In this document: positions 28,011 to 37,539 of the stretch, piece after piece
How positions within the stretch are numbered: position 1 is the first letter of the stretch
Layout: every line of letters begins with the position of its first letter
NCBI RefSeq assembly: GCF_012985465.1
Contig: NZ_JAAQWN010000001.1
Span: 124,001-188,000 of the forward strand
Direction of reading: 5' to 3'
From: Pseudomonas sp. WS 5079
Lineage (GTDB): Bacteria > Pseudomonadota > Gammaproteobacteria > Pseudomonadales > Pseudomonadaceae
Length of the DNA: 64,000 nt
The notes under the pieces: model-generated
What the model saw: only the letters and a program-made list of their open reading frames with translations
Told to the model about the DNA's origin: nothing
Databases searched by the model: none
Position numbers and translations under genes: made by a program

Positions 28011-29207
28011 TCACTTAAGGCCGGAGAGGCCAAGGGCTGGGTCGATTCCATCGAGTGCGGCGGCCAGAGCCTTGGCCTTGTCGGCGATCTGCTGGCGCTG
28101 ATCGGCGGTAACGCTGTCATAGGTGGGGTAGTGGCCATCGACCTGCAGGCCGTCGAGTTGCGCGGCGAAAGCGTTGATCGCGCTATCGATCCCCGGCAAC
28201 AGGTCGGCGGCGGACTTGCCCAGCAGCGGGCGCATCAGGTCCAACACTTTGCGCGTCACCGTAAGGTTGGCGGCAAAGCCATTGAGGTCGAGGTGGCTGT
28301 AGCGCTCCTCTTCGCCACTGGCGGCGCGCACGTCGGCCAGGCTGTTGAGGTTGCGCACCAGGATGCTCACCAGTTGCTCGGGCGGCAGCGACTGCGCGAG
28401 CAGCTGTTGCTTGAGGGTGGTGACATCGGCCAGCAGGCGCTGGGCAATCGGTGCCAGGCCTTCGAGGCTGTGTTGCGCGAACAGGCTGTACTCCAGGCGA
28501 TGGAAGCCGCTGAAGGCCGGGTCCTGTTCGCGTTTTTCGAAGTAATCGGCGCGGGCATTGATCGCGTTGTCCAACTCGGCCAGGCGCTGGGCGGCCGGGG
28601 CCAGTCGTTGGTAAGCCTCGCGAGCCGGCAGGTACAGGGCCTGGGCTTGGCTCAGGTCGCCTGCGGCAATCGCCTGTTGGAGGGCGCTGACGGTCTTGAT
28701 CAAGGCGCCACCCTGGGTGTTCAGATACACGCGAAACTCCGACAGCGGGCCGACAAAGGCCACCATCGACGGCTTGGCTTTGGCCTGGGCGTCGGACTCG
28801 GCGGTCGGCGTTACGTGCAGGGTGCCGCGCGGGTTGCTCAACAGGCCGCAGGTGATGGCGTAGTCGCCCGGCAGCAGGTTGGCGTTGATCACCTGGCTCA
28901 AGCCCGGCGCAATGTTTTCGCGCTCTTCGACCACCAGCACGCCGTCGAGGATTTCCCACTCCACCGCGCGATCCGAGCGATTGATGATGCGAAAACTCGC
29001 ACGGCCTGCCGGCACCGTCAGGGCGTTGGGCTCGCAGGCATGGGCATGGATGATCACGGCGATTTCGTTGTGATTGACCTGGCGCTTGGCCGCGGCCAAT
29101 TGCGAGGCGTAGTAGAACAGGCCGCCGGCGGCGATCATCACGATCACCGAACCGGCGACCGCCCAACGCAAGGCGCGGGGTGGCGAGGCAGGGGCTTGGT
29201 TTGGCAA
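28011..29207 (-). CDS. efeO: EfeO, cupredoxin-imelysin iron-binding protein
   Basis: The product has 398 residues: a membrane anchor or uncleaved signal (AVAGSVIVMIAAGGLFYYAS), a cupredoxin domain (about 45-130, with HAHACEPNALTVPAGRASF and the ligand region YAITCGLLSNPRG) and an imelysin domain with GFHRLEYSLFAQHS. It receives iron and passes it to EfeU. The imelysin half closely resembles EfeM in the same operon, which indicates an old duplication. It starts 9 bases after efeU. Confidence 0.93.
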   Translation of the reverse strand: MPNQAPASPPRALRWAVAGSVIVMIAAGGLFYYASQLAAAKRQVNHNEIAVIIHAHACEPNALTVPAGRASFRIINRSDRAVEWEILDGVLVVEERENIAPGLSQVINANLLPGDYAITCGLLSNPRGTLHVTPTAESDAQAKAKPSMVAFVGPLSEFRVYLNTQGGALIKTVSALQQAIAAGDLSQAQALYLPAREAYQRLAPAAQRLAELDNAINARADYFEKREQDPAFSGFHRLEYSLFAQHSLEGLAPIAQRLLADVTTLKQQLLAQSLPPEQLVSILVRNLNSLADVRAASGEEERYSHLDLNGFAANLTVTRKVLDLMRPLLGKSAADLLPGIDSAINAFAAQLDGLQVDGHYPTYDSVTADQRQQIADKAKALAAALDGIDPALGLSGLK

Positions 29208-29216
29208 GGGACGACC

Positions 29217-30050
29217 TTACTGGCTGGAAACGGAAGTGGGGGTGGCCGGCGCGGCGGGCATGAAGAACATCACCAGCGCCAGCACCAGGTAAATCAGGTA
29301 GGCGCCCAGGGTGCTGACGGTCGGCGCGTCCTGATAGCCGAACATGCCGGCCAGCACCGAGCCCAGCGGGCCATCCATCGGTAGCGTCGCGCTGAAATCG
29401 AACAGTACAGTCTGCAAGTGGTTCCACACCCCGGCTTCATGCAGGGCCTGCACCGAGTTGGCGAGGATGCCGGCGGCTACCACCAGGATGAACAGCCCGG
29501 TCCAGCGAAAGAACGCACCAAGGTTCAGGCGCATGCTGCCGCTGTAGATCAAGAATCCCACAACAATCGCCAGCACCAGGCCGAGCAGGGCGCCGATGGG
29601 CGCGGCCGGGCCTTCGCTCTGCTGGAACACTGCCAGCAGGAAGAACACCGTTTCCAGGCCTTCACGGGCTACGGCGAAAAACACCATGGCAATCAGCGCA
29701 ATCACCTGATTGCGCGAGCCGGCCAGGGCGTGATCCAGGGATTGGTGCAGGGAATGCTTGATCGAGCGCGCGACCTTGCGCATCCAGAACACCATGGAAC
29801 TGAGAATGCCCACGGCCACCAGGCCGACAATGCCTTCGAACAGTTCTTGCTGCTTTTGCGGGAACTCGGCGCTGACCAACTCCAGCCCACCGCCGACCAG
29901 CAGGGCCAGGGCGGCTGCCAGAAATACGCCGATCCACACCGCCGGCATCCATTGGCCACGGCCGGTCTGTTGCAGGTAGCTGGCGATGATGCCGACGATC
30001 AATGCGGCTTCAATGCCTTCGCGCAGCATGATGAGAAAGGGGACGAGCAT
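29217..30050 (-). CDS. efeU: EfeU, FTR1-family iron permease
   Basis: The product has 277 residues and seven helices. Both iron-channel motifs are present: LREGIEAAL in helix 1 and AREGLETVF in helix 4. It transports iron across the inner membrane with EfeO/EfeB. ATG 30050 (MLVPFLIMLREG) is the standard start; a TTG four codons earlier has nothing to recommend it. It is the first gene of the operon and faces a Fur box 41 bases upstream. Confidence 0.93.
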   Translation of the reverse strand: MLVPFLIMLREGIEAALIVGIIASYLQQTGRGQWMPAVWIGVFLAAALALLVGGGLELVSAEFPQKQQELFEGIVGLVAVGILSSMVFWMRKVARSIKHSLHQSLDHALAGSRNQVIALIAMVFFAVAREGLETVFFLLAVFQQSEGPAAPIGALLGLVLAIVVGFLIYSGSMRLNLGAFFRWTGLFILVVAAGILANSVQALHEAGVWNHLQTVLFDFSATLPMDGPLGSVLAGMFGYQDAPTVSTLGAYLIYLVLALVMFFMPAAPATPTSVSSQ

Positions 30051-30090
30051 CGGGCACCGCAACGTAATTAGTTAGGGTGCTAAGTTGTAA

Positions 30091-30109
30091 CATAATGATA
30101 CTCATTACT
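30091..30109 (-). promoter_or_regulatory. Fur box of the efeUOBM operon
   Basis: CATAATGATACTCATTACT matches the 19-bp Fur consensus (GATAATGATAATCATTATC) at 15 positions. It lies 41 bp upstream of efeU, so iron repression of the operon is the expected outcome. The AraC gene diverges on the other side, 132 bp away. Confidence 0.8.
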
Positions 30110-30240
30110 AAACAGCGGATCTTGACGTTTTCTGAACACGGCCTGAACAGCCGCCTAAGTCGTTGCAGCGTGGGGTATGTGTTCCTTATCAAGCCAACAC
30201 GCTCCTACAATGGCCGACCTACAAGATTGAGCCCTGGCCC

Positions 30241-31257
30241 ATGTCGGAAAAAGACACAATCTCCATCCACCTGGTTCGTGAAGCCCTGTTGCAGAGTTGC
30301 GCCCCCGGTGCGGCGACGCGGGAGGCCCTGAACAAGGTCGGGATCGAGCCTGCCTTGCTGGAGCAGCCTGCCGCCCGCGTCCCGGCGCTGGCGTACGCGC
30401 GGCTCTGGCGCTTGCTGGCGCGGCGTCGGGATGATGAGTTTTTTGGCATGGACCCGCGCAAGCTCAAGTCCGGCAGCCTGGGGTTCCTGTGTCGCGCGTC
30501 CATGGCCCAGCCTACCCTGGGCGAGGCCCTGGAAACCGGCCTGGGCTTCCTGTCGTTGATGCTCGAGCACCTGCCCGCGCAATTGGTGCGCCAGCAAAGC
30601 CTGGCGGAAATCGTCTTGCTGGAGCCCGAACCCGAACCGCGACGGGCGTTCACCTATTTTTGCTACTGGATGATCGTCCACGGCGTCGCCTGCTGGCTGG
30701 CCGGGCGACGCATCCCGATCCTGGCCATTGAATTGCGCTGCCCGCAACCGGACTTCTGCGACGACTACCAGGTGATGTTCTCTGACAACCTGCGCTTTGA
30801 TCGCACGCGTACACGCATGATCTTTTCTGCCGACTGCCTCGACCTGCCGGTCAAGCGCAGCCCCGAGGAACTCAAGCGCTTCCTAGCCCAGGCGCCGGCC
30901 AACATCCTGGTCAAATACCGCGACCCCGACAGCCTGGCGATGCGCATCAAGCATGACCTGCGCCGACGCCCGGCCCAACAGTGGCCGGAAACCGAAAGCC
31001 TGGCCCAGGTGTTGTGCATGTCCGCCTCGACCCTGCGCCGGCGCCTGGCGGAAGAAGGGCAAACCTACCAGGGCCTGAAGGACAGCGTGCGCAAGGAACT
31101 GGCGGTTGTGTGGCTGGCCGAGGCCGATATCAGCTTCGCCGAGATCGCCAGCCGCCTGGGTTTCGCCGATGTGAGTTCGTTCTACAAGGCCTTTCGCAAA
31201 TGGTCGGGCTCCAATCCCGGGCATTACCGCAGCTTGATTCTTAATGATGCTACATAG
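30241..31257 (+). CDS. AraC-family regulator (OruR/ArgR-like, arabinose-binding N-domain)
   Basis: The product has 338 residues. The N-terminal two thirds match the AraC-type arabinose-binding-like domain (GFLCRASMAQPTLGEALETGLGFLSLM). The C-terminal DNA-binding part has two helix-turn-helices, ESLAQVLCMSASTLRRRLAEEGQ and EIASRLGFADVSSFYKAFRKW. It diverges from efeU, but this subfamily more often regulates amino-acid or lipid catabolism, so a link to iron is unproven. The start at 30241 is chosen over an upstream ATG-less extension. Confidence 0.87.
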   Translation: MSEKDTISIHLVREALLQSCAPGAATREALNKVGIEPALLEQPAARVPALAYARLWRLLARRRDDEFFGMDPRKLKSGSLGFLCRASMAQPTLGEALETGLGFLSLMLEHLPAQLVRQQSLAEIVLLEPEPEPRRAFTYFCYWMIVHGVACWLAGRRIPILAIELRCPQPDFCDDYQVMFSDNLRFDRTRTRMIFSADCLDLPVKRSPEELKRFLAQAPANILVKYRDPDSLAMRIKHDLRRRPAQQWPETESLAQVLCMSASTLRRRLAEEGQTYQGLKDSVRKELAVVWLAEADISFAEIASRLGFADVSSFYKAFRKWSGSNPGHYRSLILNDAT

Positions 31258-31335
31258 GGCGTAAGGGGGCGGATAAGGCTCAGTTAAAACTCCAAGCCGG
31301 CTTTCAATAGTGAGCCTGCAGAGGCTCTAGGAAAT

Positions 31336-32592
31336 CTAGGGTGATTCAATCTTCTGGTTATTTAAACGGGTTTTTCGGCCGCCTATCAGCAATGTGGTAC
31401 ATACACCCAGTAAACCAAAGAAACAGGTTGCCGCAACTATAATTAAAGTCAATGAGAAACCATATGCATCTAATAGTCCGCCGAAAACAGTATAGGAGAT
31501 ACCGATAATCACCGAGTTGACTAGATTGGCAACAGAGAGGCAAGATGCTCGGATGCGTGACTCGACATTATCATGGATATACGTTTCATATGACGTCTCA
31601 TATATGGCTGGGAGCGACATAATTAGAAGAAAGCTTGCGATTGAAGTGGTCGTTCCGATATTCAATGATAAAATGAAAAGAAGAAAAGTAACGGCAAGGG
31701 TGGTAATGAAGGCAATTGCACCGAGAGAAAACCTGGCGCAAATAAAGCCAGCGCCCATGAACATTACTGCTGATATGGCTTCAACTCCAGCATAGATGCC
31801 GGCAATTATAGGTACTTCTAAGCCCTGAATGGAGAAAAAAGGTTGGCCATAGATAAACAACGGAATCGTTGAAAGCTCGAATAAAGCATATCCAATAAAT
31901 AAAGGTATAAGAAAAGCGCCGTTTTTAGAGCGGAAGAAATTAATTAGCGCAGTAAAAAGACCCTCTGTATTTTTACTGCTCATGCCCCTTTCTTTATTGG
32001 TGTTCAGTGAGACAGGTGGAAGTTTGATTTCGGGGATTAATGTTACAGTCAGCGCTCCAATAAGCTTTGATATTGCAAAAAAAATATAAACACAGTTCCA
32101 AGACCATGTGTCTTGTAGTACACCGCCAAGAAGCATGGACAAGCCTAATGAAACCGCACCAATGGCACGGGCGCGAGATAATATCTTGGGGTAATCTTCA
32201 GCTCGATTTTCTGCCAGTAAGTTATCATACAATAATGCCCTGTCTGAACCGGAGCTCATGGCAATACTGGCACCGAATAGGCAAAATATAATTGCGAAAG
32301 GAATAAAGGAAGAGAACAGTAAAAAGCCAACGCCGCTTATAAATAATCCTAAGAAGCCTATTATAAGCGAAAATTTACGACCGTATCGATCTGCGAGTAA
32401 GCCAGATGGGATTTCCAATGCGACAGAAGAGAAGAATAAAAAAGATTGAAGAATACCTATTTCTCCTTGTGTGATTCCAAGTTGCAATAGGTAGAGCACA
32501 AATAAGCTTCTCTGAACATCCAGATTCAAAAATATCGACAATGAATAATATAAGTTGTCGTTTTTATTTTTTAAAAAATTGAATGAGCCCAT
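31336..32592 (-). CDS. AT-rich MFS transporter, probably horizontally acquired
   Basis: The product has 418 residues and twelve helices. Motif A is GLLADRYGRKFSLIIGFLG. The loop GSDRALLYDNLLAENRAEDYPK recalls MFS proteins found with antibiotic and bacteriocin gene sets. The codon use is rich in A/T endings (Ile AUA/AUU, Lys AAA, Asn AAU), unlike every neighbour, which marks it as foreign. The substrate is unknown. It stands alone between the AraC gene and oprN. Confidence 0.82.
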   Translation of the reverse strand: MGSFNFLKNKNDNLYYSLSIFLNLDVQRSLFVLYLLQLGITQGEIGILQSFLFFSSVALEIPSGLLADRYGRKFSLIIGFLGLFISGVGFLLFSSFIPFAIIFCLFGASIAMSSGSDRALLYDNLLAENRAEDYPKILSRARAIGAVSLGLSMLLGGVLQDTWSWNCVYIFFAISKLIGALTVTLIPEIKLPPVSLNTNKERGMSSKNTEGLFTALINFFRSKNGAFLIPLFIGYALFELSTIPLFIYGQPFFSIQGLEVPIIAGIYAGVEAISAVMFMGAGFICARFSLGAIAFITTLAVTFLLFILSLNIGTTTSIASFLLIMSLPAIYETSYETYIHDNVESRIRASCLSVANLVNSVIIGISYTVFGGLLDAYGFSLTLIIVAATCFFGLLGVCTTLLIGGRKTRLNNQKIESP

Positions 32593-32856
32593 TTTTATTT
32601 GAACGCCTGTCTTTTAATTCAAAAGTCTTGAAGCTTAAGGGGCGTACATCTCCTTTTGAAGGGGTGATTCTTGCTAAATGCTGAAAAAGCTGGCCAAGTC
32701 ATGATAATGGGAGAACTGGCAGCTTCGATTTGAGCGCAGCAATAATAAGAATTTTTACCTTGCAGCCAAGTGCTGCACGGTACTAGGAAATTACTTACCA
32801 GGGACTTCTTGTTTAACTTACAGAAATAACTTTCAATATTTTAGGACGCGCCAAAC
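32593..32856. other. AT-rich spacer of the MFS islet
   Basis: About 260 bp of AT-rich sequence upstream of the MFS gene. A 27-residue frame on the minus strand ends just before it (MTWPAFSAFSKNHPFKRR...), but it has no convincing ribosome site and I do not call it a gene. The MFS promoter must lie here. Confidence 0.4.
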
Positions 32857-32858
32857 AA

Positions 32859-32895
32859 AAAAAGCCCCGTGACCGAATGGACCACGGGGCTAAAA
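32859..32895 (-). terminator. Terminator of mexEF-oprN
   Basis: AGCCCCGTG and CACGGGGCT pair around a 12-base loop. On the minus strand seven T residues follow. It lies 38 bases after the oprN stop. Confidence 0.88.
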
Positions 32896-32932
32896 ATTGG
32901 CTGGATGCGACCAACCAAAGGAGCTCTTTACA

Positions 32933-34348
32933 TCACTTTGCGCTGGCGACCACGGTCTCCGGCTGCCAGCCACCCCCCAATGCCTTGTAGATCGCCACGA
33001 TGCCGCGATACAGGTCCACTTCGGCCAGGGCTTGGGCGTCTTCGGCCAGCAGGCGTTCACGCTGGGCGTCGAGCAGTACGAGGAAGTCGGCGGTGCCTTC
33101 GCGGTAGCGGATTTCGGCCAGGTCGGCCGCGGCACGGCTGGATTCGCTCTGGCGGATCAGCGAGACCAGGCGCTGCTGGCGCTTGCCGTAGTCGCTGAAG
33201 GCATTCTCTGACTCTTCCAACGCTAGCAATACTTGCTGCTCGTAGGTGGCCAGGGCGCCGTCGGCTTCGGCATCGGCGCCGCGCAGGCGGGCGCGTACGC
33301 TGCCCAGGTCAAAGGCCGCCCAGGTGATGCTCGGGCCCAGGGCCCAGGCGTTGGCGGCGGAGGAACCGATCTGCGAGCCACGGCCAGCGGTAAACCCAAG
33401 GAAACCACTGAGGCTGACCCGTGGAAACAAGTCGGCCTTGGCCACGCCGATACGTGCGGTAGCCGCTGCCAGTTTGCGTTCGGCACTGAGAATGTCCGGG
33501 CGCCGTTGCAGCAGTTGCCCCGGGTCGCCAATCGGCAAGGCCTTGGCAATTGCCGGCAGGTTGGCTGGGCTCAGGTCCACGCTGAGTTTGTCCGGGCGCT
33601 GGCCGAGGAGGGTGGCGATGCGATTGCGCTCGCGCACTTGCTCGGCCTGCAATTGCGGCACGCTGGCTTCGACCGCTGCCAGGCGCGCATCGGCACGTAC
33701 CACGTCCAGTTGGTCGCCGACGCCGGCATCGCGCAGGCTTTCGGTGATGGTGCGCGAATCCTGCTGGTTCTTCAGGTTGGCCAGGGCGATTTTTTCCCGC
33801 AGTTGCGCACCGCGCAGTTGGCCGTAGGCGTCTACCAGTTCGGCAATCAGGCTGACTTGCAGTTGGTAGAGGTCGGCTTCGGCGGCTTGCTGGTCGGCGT
33901 CGCTGGCTTCGAGATTGCGCTGGATGCGGCCAAACAGGTCCAATTCCCAGGCCATGTCCAGGCCCAGGTCATAGCGCTCGCTATTGACCCGGCGTGTGGT
34001 CTGGCCAGGGATCTGGCCCTTGGCCAAGTCGCTGCTGGCGCGGCTGGTGATGGTCGGCATCGCGTCATTGCTGGCGTCATCGCGAATCGCCCGGGCGGCC
34101 CGCAGGCGGGCAAACGCGACCCGCAGGTCCCGGTTGCCGCTCAACGATTGGCTGACCAACTGGTTGAGGATCGGGTCTTCGAATTGCTGCCACCAGATAC
34201 CTTCGAACTTGGCGTGGTCGTATTGCTTGGCATCGGCGGCGGCCGTGATGTTGGCCGCCTCCAGTTGCTGGGTTTTATAGTCCGGGCCCACGGCACAGGC
34301 GGCGAGCGCCAATACCAACAGGCTCGGCAGGAACACTTTCACATTCAT
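32933..34348 (-). CDS. oprN: OprN-type outer-membrane efflux lipoprotein
   Basis: The product has 471 residues (P. aeruginosa OprN is about the same). It has a lipoprotein signal with lipobox LALAAC and mature start CAVGPDYK. Two homologous halves form the TolC-like barrel and coiled-coil tunnel (RYDLGLDMAWELDLFGRIQR, WALGPSITWAAFDLGSVRARL). It is the outer channel for MexE and MexF. Its ATG overlaps the mexF stop by 4 bases, and it is last in the operon. Confidence 0.92.
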   Translation of the reverse strand: MNVKVFLPSLLVLALAACAVGPDYKTQQLEAANITAAADAKQYDHAKFEGIWWQQFEDPILNQLVSQSLSGNRDLRVAFARLRAARAIRDDASNDAMPTITSRASSDLAKGQIPGQTTRRVNSERYDLGLDMAWELDLFGRIQRNLEASDADQQAAEADLYQLQVSLIAELVDAYGQLRGAQLREKIALANLKNQQDSRTITESLRDAGVGDQLDVVRADARLAAVEASVPQLQAEQVRERNRIATLLGQRPDKLSVDLSPANLPAIAKALPIGDPGQLLQRRPDILSAERKLAAATARIGVAKADLFPRVSLSGFLGFTAGRGSQIGSSAANAWALGPSITWAAFDLGSVRARLRGADAEADGALATYEQQVLLALEESENAFSDYGKRQQRLVSLIRQSESSRAAADLAEIRYREGTADFLVLLDAQRERLLAEDAQALAEVDLYRGIVAIYKALGGGWQPETVVASAK

Positions 34349-37300
34349 TGCTGTGTCTCCAGCTGCAAGGCCTTGGCCGCTTTGCGCGCTTGGCTGCGCT
34401 CCACATAGCGGCGGATCAACACGTAGAACACCGGCGTCAGCAACAGGCCGAAGAAGGTCACCCCGATCATCCCGGAGAACACCGCCACACCCATGGCATG
34501 ACGCATCTCGGCACCGGCGCCGCTGGAGAACACCAGGGGCACCACGCCCATGATGAAAGCGAACGAGGTCATCAGGATCGGCCGCAAACGCAGGCGGCAG
34601 GCTTCCAGCACCGCAGCCAGCGGGTCGAGGCCTTCTTCCTGTTTATCCTTGGCGAATTCGACGATCAGGATCGCGTTCTTACAGGCCAGGCCCACCAGTA
34701 CGATCAAGCCGATCTGGGTAAAGATGTTGTTGTCGCCACCGGACAGAATCACCCCGGTGATGGCCGACAGCAGGGTCATCGGTACGATCAGGATCACCGC
34801 CAGTGGCAAGCTCCAGCTTTCGTATTGGGCGGCCAGTACCAGGAACGCCAGCAGTACGCAGAGCGGGAACACGAACAGCGCGGTATTGCCCGAGAGGATT
34901 TGCTGATACGTCAGGTCAGTCCACTCGTAGGTCATGCCGTTGGGCAGTTCTTCTTTGAGCAGTTTCTCGATCGCCGCCTCCGCCTGGCCCGAGCTGTAGC
35001 CGGGGGCGGCGTTGCCGTTGATCTCGGCGGTGATAAAGCCGTTGTAGTGCATCACACGGTCCGGCCCCGAGGTGTCGCTGACCTTGATGAAGGTCGCCAG
35101 CGGGATCATCTCGCCCTTGTTGTTGCGCACTTTCAACTGGCCGATCTGGTCCTGGTCCAGGCGGAACTGCTGTTCAGCCTGCACGTTGACCTGGTAGGTA
35201 CGGCCAAAGCGGTTGAAGTCGTTGGCATACAACGAGCCGAGGTAGATTTGCAGGGTGTCGAAGATGTCGCTGATCGCCACGCCGTGGGTCTTGGCCTTTT
35301 CCCGGTCGATAGCAGCATCGACCTGGGGCACGTTGACCGTGTAGCTGGTGAACAGGCCGAACAGTTCCGGCACGTTGTGGCTCTTGGCGATGACGTTCTG
35401 CACTTCTTTGTACAGCTCTTCATAGCCCAGGTTGCCACGGTCTTCGACTTGCAGGCGGAACCCACCGATGGTGCCCAGGCCCTGTACCGGCGGCGGTGGG
35501 AAGATCGCCATGTAGGCTTCCTGGATGTCGGCGTACTTGCCGTTCAGCGCCCCGGCAATCGCCCCGGCGGACATGCTGGGGTCCTTGCGCTCGCCGAACG
35601 GTTTCAAGGTCACGAACACAATGCCGCTGTTGGGGCTGTTGGTGAACCCGTTGATCGACAGGCCCGGGAAGGCGATGGCGCTTTCGACGCCGGGCTGTTT
35701 CAAGGCGATGTCAGACATGCGCTTGATCACGTTTTCGGTGCGGTCCAGGCTGGCGGCGTCCGGCAGTTGGGCGAAGGCCACCAGGTATTGCTTGTCCTGG
35801 GCCGGTACGAAACCGGTGGGCGTGTGGGCAAACCCGAAGAAGGTCAGCACCATCAGGCCGCCATACACGAACAGCGCGATACCGGTGCCACGGATCACCC
35901 GGCGCACGGTGCCGACATAGCCATGGCTGGCCTTTTCAAAGAAGCGGTTGAACGGGCGGAACAGCCAGCCACCGAAGAGCTTGTCGAGGAACCTGGAGAA
36001 CCGGTCTTTTGGCGCGTCATGGCTGCGCAGCAAGACTGCGGCAAGGGCCGGCGACAGGGTCAGGGAGTTGAATGCCGAGATCACGGTCGAGATGGCGATG
36101 GTCAAGGCAAACTGCTTATAGAACTGCCCGGTCAAGCCGCTGATAAAGGCGGCCGGGATAAACACCGCACACAGCACCAGCGCCGTGGCAATGATCGGCC
36201 CGGTCACTTCGCTCATGGCTTTTTCCGTGGCCGGGAAGGGCTCCAGGCCCAGCTCGATGTTACGTTCGACGTTCTCCACCACCACGATGGCGTCGTCCAC
36301 CACGATCCCGATGGCCAACACCAGGCCGAACAGCGACAGCGCATTGAGGGAAAAGCCGAACAAGTGCATCACCGCAAAGGTGCCGATCAGCGACACCGGC
36401 ACTGCGACCAGGGGGATGATCGACGCACGCCAGGTCTGCAGGAACAGGATCACCACCAGCACTACCAGGATCAACGCCTCGAACAAGGTGTGCACCACCG
36501 CCTCGATCGAGCCGCGCACAAACACGGTCGGGTCGTAGGCGATGCGGTAATCCATGCCTTCGGGGAAGCTCTTTTTCAGCTCGGCCATTTTGCTGCGCAC
36601 ATCATTGGAGATGTCGATGGCGTTGGAGCCCGGGCGCTGGAAGATCGGAATCGCCACCGCCGGCTGATTGTCGATCAGCGAGCGCAGGGCATATTGGCTG
36701 GAGCCCAGCTCAACGCGGGCGATGTCCTTGAGGCGCGTGATCTCACCGTTGTCGCCGGCGCGAATCACGATGTTTTCGAACTCTTCCTCGGTGACCAGGC
36801 GGCCCTGGGTATTGACCGACAACTGGAAGCTGGTGTCGTTGGGCGCAGGTTGCGCGCCCAGGGCACCGGCGGCGACCTGGCGGTTTTGTTCGCGAATCGC
36901 GGTTACCACATCCGTGGCGGTCAGGTTGCGCGAGGCGGTCTTGTTCGGATCCAGCCACACCCGCAGCGAGTAATCGCCCATGCCGAACAGCTGCACATCA
37001 CCCACGCCGCCCAGCCGCGCCAACTCATCCTTGATATTGAGGATCGCGTAGTTGGACAGGTACAGCATGTCGTAGCGTTGGTCCGGGGAGGTCAAGTGCA
37101 CGACCATGGTCAGGTCGGGGGAGGCCTTGTCCACGGTGATACCAATGCGTGTCACTTCCTCAGGCAGTTTGGGCTGAGTGCGCGTCACACGGTTTTGCAC
37201 CTGCACCTGCGCGTTATCCAGGTCGGTGCCCAGGGCGAAGGTGATGGTCAGGGTGAGCTTGCCGTCGGCGGTCGACTGCGAGGACATATAGAGCATGTTC

Positions 37301-37524
37301 TCGACGCCGGTGATCGCCTGTTCCAGCGGCGAGGCCACGGTTTCACCGATGACCTTGGGGTTGGCGCCGGGGAAGTTGGCGCGCACCACCACGGTCGGCG
37401 GTACCACTTCCGGGTATTCGCTGATCGGCAGTTGGAACAGCGAGATTGCGCCGGCGATCAGGATCAGCAGCGATAGCACCGCTGCGAAGATCGGCCGCGA
37501 TATGAAGAACTTGGAAAAATTCAT
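34345..37524 (-). CDS. mexF: MexF, RND multidrug efflux transporter
   Basis: The product has 1059 residues, nearly identical to P. aeruginosa MexF by recall through the N-terminal 400 residues. It has twelve helices and two large periplasmic domains. The proton relay Asp-Asp is in GIVVDDAIVVVENVERN of TM4. In P. aeruginosa the pump exports chloramphenicol, fluoroquinolones, trimethoprim and quinolone-signal precursors. The start MNFSKFFISRPIF is standard. It lies 15 bases after mexE. Confidence 0.95.
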   Translation of the reverse strand: MNFSKFFISRPIFAAVLSLLILIAGAISLFQLPISEYPEVVPPTVVVRANFPGANPKVIGETVASPLEQAITGVENMLYMSSQSTADGKLTLTITFALGTDLDNAQVQVQNRVTRTQPKLPEEVTRIGITVDKASPDLTMVVHLTSPDQRYDMLYLSNYAILNIKDELARLGGVGDVQLFGMGDYSLRVWLDPNKTASRNLTATDVVTAIREQNRQVAAGALGAQPAPNDTSFQLSVNTQGRLVTEEEFENIVIRAGDNGEITRLKDIARVELGSSQYALRSLIDNQPAVAIPIFQRPGSNAIDISNDVRSKMAELKKSFPEGMDYRIAYDPTVFVRGSIEAVVHTLFEALILVVLVVILFLQTWRASIIPLVAVPVSLIGTFAVMHLFGFSLNALSLFGLVLAIGIVVDDAIVVVENVERNIELGLEPFPATEKAMSEVTGPIIATALVLCAVFIPAAFISGLTGQFYKQFALTIAISTVISAFNSLTLSPALAAVLLRSHDAPKDRFSRFLDKLFGGWLFRPFNRFFEKASHGYVGTVRRVIRGTGIALFVYGGLMVLTFFGFAHTPTGFVPAQDKQYLVAFAQLPDAASLDRTENVIKRMSDIALKQPGVESAIAFPGLSINGFTNSPNSGIVFVTLKPFGERKDPSMSAGAIAGALNGKYADIQEAYMAIFPPPPVQGLGTIGGFRLQVEDRGNLGYEELYKEVQNVIAKSHNVPELFGLFTSYTVNVPQVDAAIDREKAKTHGVAISDIFDTLQIYLGSLYANDFNRFGRTYQVNVQAEQQFRLDQDQIGQLKVRNNKGEMIPLATFIKVSDTSGPDRVMHYNGFITAEINGNAAPGYSSGQAEAAIEKLLKEELPNGMTYEWTDLTYQQILSGNTALFVFPLCVLLAFLVLAAQYESWSLPLAVILIVPMTLLSAITGVILSGGDNNIFTQIGLIVLVGLACKNAILIVEFAKDKQEEGLDPLAAVLEACRLRLRPILMTSFAFIMGVVPLVFSSGAGAEMRHAMGVAVFSGMIGVTFFGLLLTPVFYVLIRRYVERSQARKAAKALQLETQQ

Positions 37525-37539
37525 CTGGTGTGTAGTCCC

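Noticed and set aside
32625..32710. 27-residue peptide frame before the AT-rich MFS gene, as a possible secreted peptide
   Set aside because: No convincing SD, no leader-peptide features and no processing genes nearby.
34348..37476. 1042-residue open frame on the plus strand
   Set aside because: It is the exact antisense of mexF. Long antisense frames are expected in GC-rich genes with strong third-position bias, and the product has no domain.
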